Shown here: positions 59,102 through 64,000 of the stretch, piece by piece
Position numbering within the stretch: the stretch's first letter is position 1
How the letters are laid out: every line of letters begins with the position of its first letter
From: Lachnospiraceae bacterium oral taxon 500
GTDB lineage: Bacteria > Bacillota > Clostridia > Lachnospirales > Vallitaleaceae
Assembly: GCA_002999035.1 (NCBI GenBank)
Contig: CP027241.1
Span: 499,001-563,000 of the forward strand
DNA: 64,000 nucleotides
Direction of reading: 5' to 3'
Notes under the pieces: model-generated
Database searches by the model: none
Told to the model about the DNA's origin: nothing
What the model saw: the letters and a program-made list of their open reading frames with translations, nothing else
Program-made: the position numbers and the translations under genes

Positions 59102-60517
59102 TCAGGCAAATTGCGATGCCGTTGGCCGAAAGTGAAGTTCATGCAGCCGCTCTACCCGCCCGCGAAACTGTTCCGGCAGGCAGTCGCCAGCTTCATAGTT
59201 TTCATCCGGTTTTGCCGGCGGCAAATCGGCTTTTAAAAACAACTCAACCAGCGCCGGCGTATCTGCTCCGCCAATGGAATAACCATAGCGGGATGCTGCC
59301 TTTGCCAGTGCATAGCGCACCTCCCAAATCGTACCGACACATTCAAAGGGCTTGGTCTCCGCCAGCCCCAAAAGTTCGCGCAGCACCGGCCAAAGTTCCT
59401 CATCCGCCAGCAAGTCCCGGCCGAAGATTTGCTTTAGCTTTTCCCGCTCCAAATAGGGGCTTAAAATAATATACACAAATAAGCACTTCGGGCAATGGCC
59501 GCACCAGACATTGGTTTTCTTGCCCCGATTGCAGCTCCGGAACACCGAATGATAGGCCGGGTATCCGGCAAAGGCCTGACCGATTTCAATTTCATATAAG
59601 GGACGCAGCAGGCTGAAATACTTAATTCCCGGCATAATCCCCTTAAAATAAGCCGTAAAATCCCGTTCAAACTCAACTGTTTTGGAATACTGATGATTAA
59701 ACATTGTCCCCGGCACCGACGGCTCATTGGCTGATTTTTCATTCGATAACGCAATATAGCGCTTATGCGTTAAGGCCGCTCCCAAAGCGGCAATAAAAGC
59801 CAAAATAGCCGAAAAAGGCACATGCCCGTTTAAGTAGCCCTCACTATTTAAACGTAAAAGCTGCGGATCCAGCCGCCGCTCCGCCTGTAAATAACGGTCA
59901 TAACCGGCAATGGCAATACAGTCATACGCTGCCTGCGGAGCGCTCATGACAAAAGGCAGATTATCCGCCGCCTCCGGCCGGAGAAGCTCTAAGCTGACCA
60001 CCGAGTCCTTACCGCCGCCGACCGGAATCAATGTGCCGCATAAGTCCTGGCCGCTGACCGGCGGCAAAGGCTGGCTGCCGCTACTGACAATTTCCAGCCA
60101 GTTTTCCGGTGTTACTGCCGGCGTTAGCCGGTGAATACCATTGATATAAATAAACTCGCCTAATCCGTTATAATACAGCTTTTGCCAAAAAGCTGCCGCT
60201 TCCGGCCGCAGCCGGCCGCAGGCAATCCGCAGCCGCGGCGGACACGCCAGCTTCCAATAATTAATTGTTTCTGCCAGCCCGATTTGAAAAATCAGATTTT
60301 CCAGCTCCTTTAGCCGTTCTGCCGCCAGCGGCAGTGGCACAGCCTTTCCCCCTTCCATCAGCTGATAACGAATCGAATGGACAAAGGCTATGCTGCCCCC
60401 GTCCGCCGCTGTCAGCCGATAATGAAAGGAAAGCTCCAGCCCTTCCGGCTGAAGCCGACTGGTATAACTTTCATAACAAAGCTCGGTATATTTCCGGCGT
60501 AAAACAGTAAACTCCAT
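59102..60517 (-). CDS. murL: UDP-MurNAc-L-Ala-L-Glu epimerase MurL
   Basis: A 471-aa cytoplasmic enzyme. Residues 165-178 (PVGGGKDSVVSLEL) form a PP-loop-like ATP site; CNRGKKTNVWCGHCPKC is a conserved Cys-rich block; LSNEKSANEP is another family landmark. MurL uses ATP to invert the L-Glu of UDP-MurNAc-L-Ala-L-Glu to D-Glu, replacing glutamate racemase. Pairing with the Mur ligase downstream is the defining context. Start at 60517, with AAGGA 5 nt upstream and the conserved opening; an ATG at 60541 is unsupported. Confidence 0.85.
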   Translation of the reverse strand: MEFTVLRRKYTELCYESYTSRLQPEGLELSFHYRLTAADGGSIAFVHSIRYQLMEGGKAVPLPLAAERLKELENLIFQIGLAETINYWKLACPPRLRIACGRLRPEAAAFWQKLYYNGLGEFIYINGIHRLTPAVTPENWLEIVSSGSQPLPPVSGQDLCGTLIPVGGGKDSVVSLELLRPEAADNLPFVMSAPQAAYDCIAIAGYDRYLQAERRLDPQLLRLNSEGYLNGHVPFSAILAFIAALGAALTHKRYIALSNEKSANEPSVPGTMFNHQYSKTVEFERDFTAYFKGIMPGIKYFSLLRPLYEIEIGQAFAGYPAYHSVFRSCNRGKKTNVWCGHCPKCLFVYIILSPYLEREKLKQIFGRDLLADEELWPVLRELLGLAETKPFECVGTIWEVRYALAKAASRYGYSIGGADTPALVELFLKADLPPAKPDENYEAGDCLPEQFRGRVERLHELHFRPTASQFA

Positions 60518-60644
60518 TGGTTTCCTTTCTGAATATCTCACATAGGTGACACTTCCGGCAAGTCATTTCCAAGCCGCTTCCGGCGCATTCACCGGCATGC
60601 GTTAAGCACACCAGTATTTCGCCCTGCCAAACTATAACTCACAT

Positions 60645-60808
60645 CCTCAACTTTCCTATGTTCTGCAAAACTATAACAGTCTTTTTTAGGTCGGTCACCC
60701 ACCCGGGTAGAAAGCGGAGCATTCGACCAGGTAGGTCGCCCACCCGGGCAGAAACGCAAAGCGTTTCGACCAGGGGCAGACCGCCCAGGTATCAGAGAAA
60801 AGTTGAGT
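60645..60808. repeat. Intergenic element copy E8 (164 bp)
   Basis: CCTCAACTTTCCTATGTTC at the left and GAGAAAAGTTGAGT at the right, with CAGTCTTTTTTAGGTCGG, two AGGTCGCCCACCCGGG-type modules and GAAACGCAAAGCGTTTCGACC. On the minus strand the stop codon of the gene at 60808-61536 overlaps its edge (TAACTCAAC). Confidence 0.82.
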
Positions 60809-61536
60809 TACATATTTTTCAAGTCACACAGCAGCCAGTTGTCTTTAAAGGTGACAATCATCGTCCCGCAGTATTGACAAATACCGGCTGACTGCACCAG
60901 ATGCGGCGCACCGCAGTTGGGGCAATTAACACTTTCCTTTTTTTCCTGCTTTTCCCTTTCCTTGGAAAACTCCAAATGATACACCTGCTTACGACTGTCA
61001 GTCATATTGCCGGACAGGAGCGTACCGTTCATATTGGTCTTGTAGCGGCAGATACTGGCTCTGACCTCAACCGTCAAATGCCCTTTCTTTTGCTGCCGGG
61101 CCTGCAAAATCTTCGCCCCCAAATACTCATGAATCTTATACACATCCCGGACATTATTCTTTTTATTGGTTTGAATCACCGCGTTATGCCGCTGAAACAG
61201 CAAATCCGTCTCAAACGACTTCAGCAGCCGGTTATCATTTTCACTCATCGCCTGGCAATACTTGCGGAAAGCGTCCTCCACCCGGCGCAGAAAATCATCC
61301 CAGTCAAAGTCCTGATCCAGTTTTTTGACTTCTTCTTTGATATCGTACTCCTTAAAGTCCATACCGCCGTCCTCGGCCATCTCCTGCCGCAGCGCCTTGC
61401 TCGCCATCCGCATCAGAAAGCCGAAAGCGCTGTTTCGGATTCGCCGACGGATATAGGATCCCCCGATCCAAATGGCCAAAATAACTATGATTGCCGTTAA
61501 AAGCTCCGGCGCTATATATACTCCAAAAATTTCCAT
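60808..61536 (-). CDS. Tim44-like domain membrane protein with C-terminal zinc ribbon
   Basis: A 242-aa protein: one N-terminal helix (about 7-27), a Tim44-like domain (about 70-185; DDFLRRVEDAFRKYCQAMSEND) and a zinc ribbon near the end (CPNCGAP...CQYCGT). The same combination occurs in several Clostridia as a presumed membrane-associated transport or assembly protein; function unknown. It ends exactly at element E8, whose edge supplies the final bases of the stop codon. It lies 213 nt beyond the trmD stop on the same strand, with no visible link. Confidence 0.72.
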   Translation of the reverse strand: MEIFGVYIAPELLTAIIVILAIWIGGSYIRRRIRNSAFGFLMRMASKALRQEMAEDGGMDFKEYDIKEEVKKLDQDFDWDDFLRRVEDAFRKYCQAMSENDNRLLKSFETDLLFQRHNAVIQTNKKNNVRDVYKIHEYLGAKILQARQQKKGHLTVEVRASICRYKTNMNGTLLSGNMTDSRKQVYHLEFSKEREKQEKKESVNCPNCGAPHLVQSAGICQYCGTMIVTFKDNWLLCDLKNM

Positions 61537-61749
61537 CTTTTCTCTCCCGCTGCTGTCTGCTATCTTCCTGTTCGCGGCGCTTTGACCTGCGGGCTAAGGC
61601 TGGTCTTTGCCCCTCTCCTCATCGCCGCTTCCTGCTGCCTGGTTTTCCGCTGTTTCTCCGCCGGCTTCCGTTAGCGACCCGCCGTTAATTTTTATCAACC
61701 TCACGCCGCCATTTCCGGCCGCTGATTTTCCAAAGTAGATTAGCCGCTT

Positions 61750-62511
61750 TCACCGGCTTTCAGTCTCCGCGCCCAAATCATGCTCCCGCAAATACTCCTC
61801 AACCATCGCCCGCTCCGCCGCGGTCAGTTCCGCTCTGGCAAGTAAGTCGGGACGCTTGCGGGCCGTCCGCAAAATGGCACTTTGCCTTTGAAATTCCTTG
61901 ATTTTGGCGTGATGCCCCGACAGCAAAACCTCCGGTACCTTGCGCCCCTCAAAATCAGCCGGCCGGGTATACTGCGGATATTCCAGCAAGCTTTTTTCAA
62001 AGCTTTCCTCGCCGGCCGATTCCTGATTGGACAGCACACCCTCCACATAGCGGCTGACCGCATCAATCACCACCATCACCGCCAATTCTCCGCCGGTCAG
62101 GACATAATCGCCAATTGACAATTCCTCCGTTACCCATTCTTCCAGCACTCTTTCGTCGACACCTTCATAATGTCCGCACAAAAAAACCAGTTCTTCCTCG
62201 GCCGCCAATTCCTTCACGATTTCCTGATTTAAGGTCCGGCCCTGCGGCGACATATAAATCAGCCTTTTTAAGTCGACACCCTTGCTTTGCAAATCCCGGC
62301 AGGCCCGGAAAATCGGCGGCGCCTGCATCAGCATTCCGGCTCCGCCGCCAAAGGGGTAATCATCCACCTGATGATACTTATTGTCAGCGTAATCTCGGAT
62401 ATTGACGGTATTGAGCGTAATCAGCCCCTTATCCATCGCCCGCTTTAAAATGCTGTCGGACAGCCCTTTTTCAATTTGCTCAGGAAATAAAGTCAGCACA
62501 TGAAACTTCAT
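61750..62511 (-). CDS. trmD: tRNA (guanosine(37)-N1)-methyltransferase TrmD
   Basis: A 253-aa SPOUT methyltransferase that methylates G37 of tRNAs reading CNN codons. Knot motifs are clear: YMSPQGRTLNQ, FLCGHYEGVDERV, SIGDYVLTGGELAVMVVIDA and LEYPQYTRPADFEGRKVPEVLLSGHH. Its ATG overlaps the rimM stop by 4 nt (ATGA), so the pair is co-translated. In most Firmicutes rplS follows; here it does not. Confidence 0.96.
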   Translation of the reverse strand: MKFHVLTLFPEQIEKGLSDSILKRAMDKGLITLNTVNIRDYADNKYHQVDDYPFGGGAGMLMQAPPIFRACRDLQSKGVDLKRLIYMSPQGRTLNQEIVKELAAEEELVFLCGHYEGVDERVLEEWVTEELSIGDYVLTGGELAVMVVIDAVSRYVEGVLSNQESAGEESFEKSLLEYPQYTRPADFEGRKVPEVLLSGHHAKIKEFQRQSAILRTARKRPDLLARAELTAAERAMVEEYLREHDLGAETESR

Positions 62512-63026
62512 CGCATGCCCTCCAGTAAATGGACTTTAACCACCTTTCGGTCGGTATCAACCTCCAGCACGCAGTCGGGAATGACCGGAATCAAAATCTC
62601 GCTGCCGTCCTCGGCGGTGACTTCATAAACGTCATTGGCACCGGTTTCAATCACTTCGGTCAACTTCCCTAAATATTCGCCTTCATCGGTAAAAACCGCC
62701 GCACCGATAATTTCAAAAATATAATATTCATCTTCCGCCAACTCTAAGGCCTGGCTGCGGGGAATCTGCAAAAATGCGCCGCGAAAGGCCTGAGCCGCAT
62801 TGATATCGCCGATTTCTTTAAACTCCATTAAAAAGCCCTCTTTAAAGGACTGAACTGTTTTCACCGTCAGCACCTTTTGCCCGCCGCCGGCCAGTTCCGC
62901 CATAACCTGCGTCAAATCATAAAACCGGTCGCTGTCCTCCGTCATCGGCAAAACCTTAACCGCACCTTTTAAGCCATGTGTCGTTGTAATCTTGCCGATT
63001 ACCACGGTATCGTTACTGAGCCGCAT
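62508..63026 (-). CDS. rimM: 16S rRNA processing protein RimM
   Basis: A 172-aa RimM: N-terminal RimM domain (IGKITTTHGLKGAVKVLPMTED) followed by a PRC-barrel (about 95-168, with DEYYIFEIIGAAVFT and DVYEVTAEDGSEILIP). It helps 30S assembly by binding S19. Start at 63026, with GAGG 8 nt upstream and the conserved opening; an earlier ATG at 63056 lacks support. The usual upstream rpsP and KH-protein genes are absent; a divergent proS lies there instead. Confidence 0.95.
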   Translation of the reverse strand: MRLSNDTVVIGKITTTHGLKGAVKVLPMTEDSDRFYDLTQVMAELAGGGQKVLTVKTVQSFKEGFLMEFKEIGDINAAQAFRGAFLQIPRSQALELAEDEYYIFEIIGAAVFTDEGEYLGKLTEVIETGANDVYEVTAEDGSEILIPVIPDCVLEVDTDRKVVKVHLLEGMR

Positions 63027-63139
63027 ATTGTTATCCTCTTTCTGCGTCAATACCAAGGAGCAGCGCCGCCTTTGCTCAAGCCGTTGGGATGTCCTTCACA
63101 ACTTTTATTTGACGCCATCTACCTACTTCTTATCAAGCA

Positions 63140-63168
63140 TTAATTGTACTACATTTTTAGCGTTTTGG
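63140..63168 (-). promoter_or_regulatory. Promoter of rimM-trmD
   Basis: Minus-strand TTGCCA, 17-nt spacer, TACAAT, about 110 nt before the rimM start. It gives rimM-trmD an independent promoter. Confidence 0.72.
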
Positions 63169-63255
63169 CAAATATAAGTCAGGGTAAATCAGAAAAAATC
63201 GGCTGCCAAAAACTGTGCTTCCGTTCGCCAAAATCACAATCGGCAGAAACTCGGA

Positions 63256-63284
63256 TTGACAAAAGGTTACAGATATAGTATCGT
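63256..63284 (+). promoter_or_regulatory. Promoter of proS
   Basis: TTGACA, 17-nt spacer, TATCGT, about 55-60 nt of leader before the ATG at 63347. No T-box stem or specifier features are visible in the 320-nt divergent gap. Confidence 0.6.
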
Positions 63285-63346
63285 AAAAATGTAATGACAT
63301 CGGACAAGAAATAATGACCCGCATAGTAAGGTTATGGAGGTATTCT

Positions 63347-64000
63347 ATGAAATTAGCCAATCTGGTCGGAGAACGCTTTAAGGAACGGCCATCAGACTGT
63401 GTGATTGACAGCCATACTTATGCAATTAAAGGCGGATATATAAAATATGTTGCCACCGGTATATACTCGCTGTACCCGCCAATGAGAAGAATTACGGCCA
63501 AAATCGAAAATATCATCCGACAGGAGATGGATCATCTTGGCTGCCAGGAAGTTCTGTTTCCGGTAGTGCTGCCCGCGGGATTGTGGGAAGAATCAGGCCG
63601 TGCCAGCAGTGTCGGAGAGGAACTGCTTCGCTTTAAGGATCGGAATAACACGTCATTGGTACTGGGAATGACACATGAAGAGGCAGCCGTCCAGTTAGTT
63701 CGCGAATATGGACAGTCCTATGCAAAATACCCATTCGCGATATATCAAATTCAAACGAAGTTCCGGGATGAAGCCAGACCGCGCGCCGGTCTAATCCGCG
63801 TTCGCGAGTTTACAATGAAAGACGCTTATTCCTTTCATACTTCAACGGAAGATTTGGAGCAATATTATCATCAAATGGCCAAAGCCTATGAACGTATTTT
63901 TGCCAAAGTCGGGATTCCGGAGGTTATTTCTGTCAGATCGGATTCCGGTATGATTGGCGGCAGTGTGTCGCATGAGTACATGCTTTTAACCGAGGCTGGG
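63347..64000 (+). CDS. proS: Prolyl-tRNA synthetase, 3' truncated by window edge
   Basis: First 218 codons of a class II synthetase that charges tRNA-Pro. Motif 1 region has YSLYPPMRRITAKIENIIR and QEVLFPVVLPAGLWEESGR; motif 2 is TKFRDEARPRAGLIRVREF followed by TMKDAYSFH. MGGSVSHEYM-like sequence (IGGSVSHEYM) comes near the window end, just before the editing insert of bacterial ProRS would begin. The N-terminus is the shorter clostridial form (MKLANLVGERFKERP) rather than the standard one. GGAGG is 6-7 nt before the ATG. It diverges from rimM. Confidence 0.95.
   Translation, partial: MKLANLVGERFKERPSDCVIDSHTYAIKGGYIKYVATGIYSLYPPMRRITAKIENIIRQEMDHLGCQEVLFPVVLPAGLWEESGRASSVGEELLRFKDRNNTSLVLGMTHEEAAVQLVREYGQSYAKYPFAIYQIQTKFRDEARPRAGLIRVREFTMKDAYSFHTSTEDLEQYYHQMAKAYERIFAKVGIPEVISVRSDSGMIGGSVSHEYMLLTEAG

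Noticed and set aside
63027-63346. T-box leader upstream of proS
   Set aside because: The leader after the promoter is only about 60 nt and lacks the T-box sequence and terminator.

Overview
The window looks like the chromosome of a low-to-mid G+C anaerobic Firmicute, most likely a Lachnospiraceae-type Clostridium. The evidence is oxygen-sensitive pyruvate formate-lyase chemistry, DUF3881, DUF3793 and DUF5693 families typical of that group, strong AGGAGG ribosome binding sites, and TTGACA/TATAAT promoters with 17-nt spacers. No CRISPR array, tRNA, rRNA or transposase gene was recognised. Most genes lie on the minus strand. All homology calls are by eye, without database searches.

Layout. 1-7.5 kb: a sulfated-glycan utilisation locus (sulfatase, GH88 unsaturated glucuronyl hydrolase, membrane AraC regulator, LplB/LplC permeases, solute-binding lipoprotein). 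7.7-17.3 kb: TraX-like protein, a two-component system, DUF4342, and an SPFH / zinc-ribbon / two-TPM-protein module resembling Bacillus ydjGHI, then an exported EEP-family hydrolase. 17.6-20.8 kb: an orphan CARF nuclease of the DUF1887 (Card1/Can2) type behind a perfect consensus promoter, a DUF3881 protein and a HAD phosphatase. 21-25.6 kb: a pyruvate formate-lyase whose glycyl-radical domain is encoded by a separate 81-codon gene, with a 72-codon partial domain copy, the activase and a ferredoxin; its leader can form alternative RNA structures. 25.8-28.7 kb: a 956-aa TPM-domain protein with tandem-repeat tail.

28.9-45.6 kb (minus strand): a large iron/redox region. From a Fur-box promoter it runs transglutaminase-like protein, FTR1 permease, P19/Tp34 lipoprotein, DUF2318, two FtsX permeases, ABC ATPase, FMN-carrying lipoprotein, then a fumarate-reductase-like flavoprotein, Fe-S subunit and membrane anchor, a TlpA-like lipoprotein, DUF4418 and a second FtsX/ABC pair. 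The first part matches the Campylobacter P19 iron-uptake locus; the attached electron-transfer genes suggest ferric reduction at the cell surface (inference). A second Fur box sits in the flavodoxin promoter at 52.3 kb.

46-64 kb: stalk-domain protein, fructose-6-phosphate aldolase, PLP aminotransferase, two GNATs, DUF3793, flavodoxin, then a cell-wall block (murL, murD2, murJ, DUF5693, truncated AlbA_2 gene), a Tim44-like zinc-ribbon protein, rimM-trmD, and the start of proS.

Across the window at least ten copies, intact or degenerate, of an intergenic element with ACTCAACTTTCCCAT ends are scattered, commonly at 3' ends of genes and in three cases overlapping the stop codon. Other non-coding structure includes a 40-bp-bounded palindromic element upstream of pfl, a second short repeat pair, two 9-bp microsatellites and a 75-bp tandem duplication.
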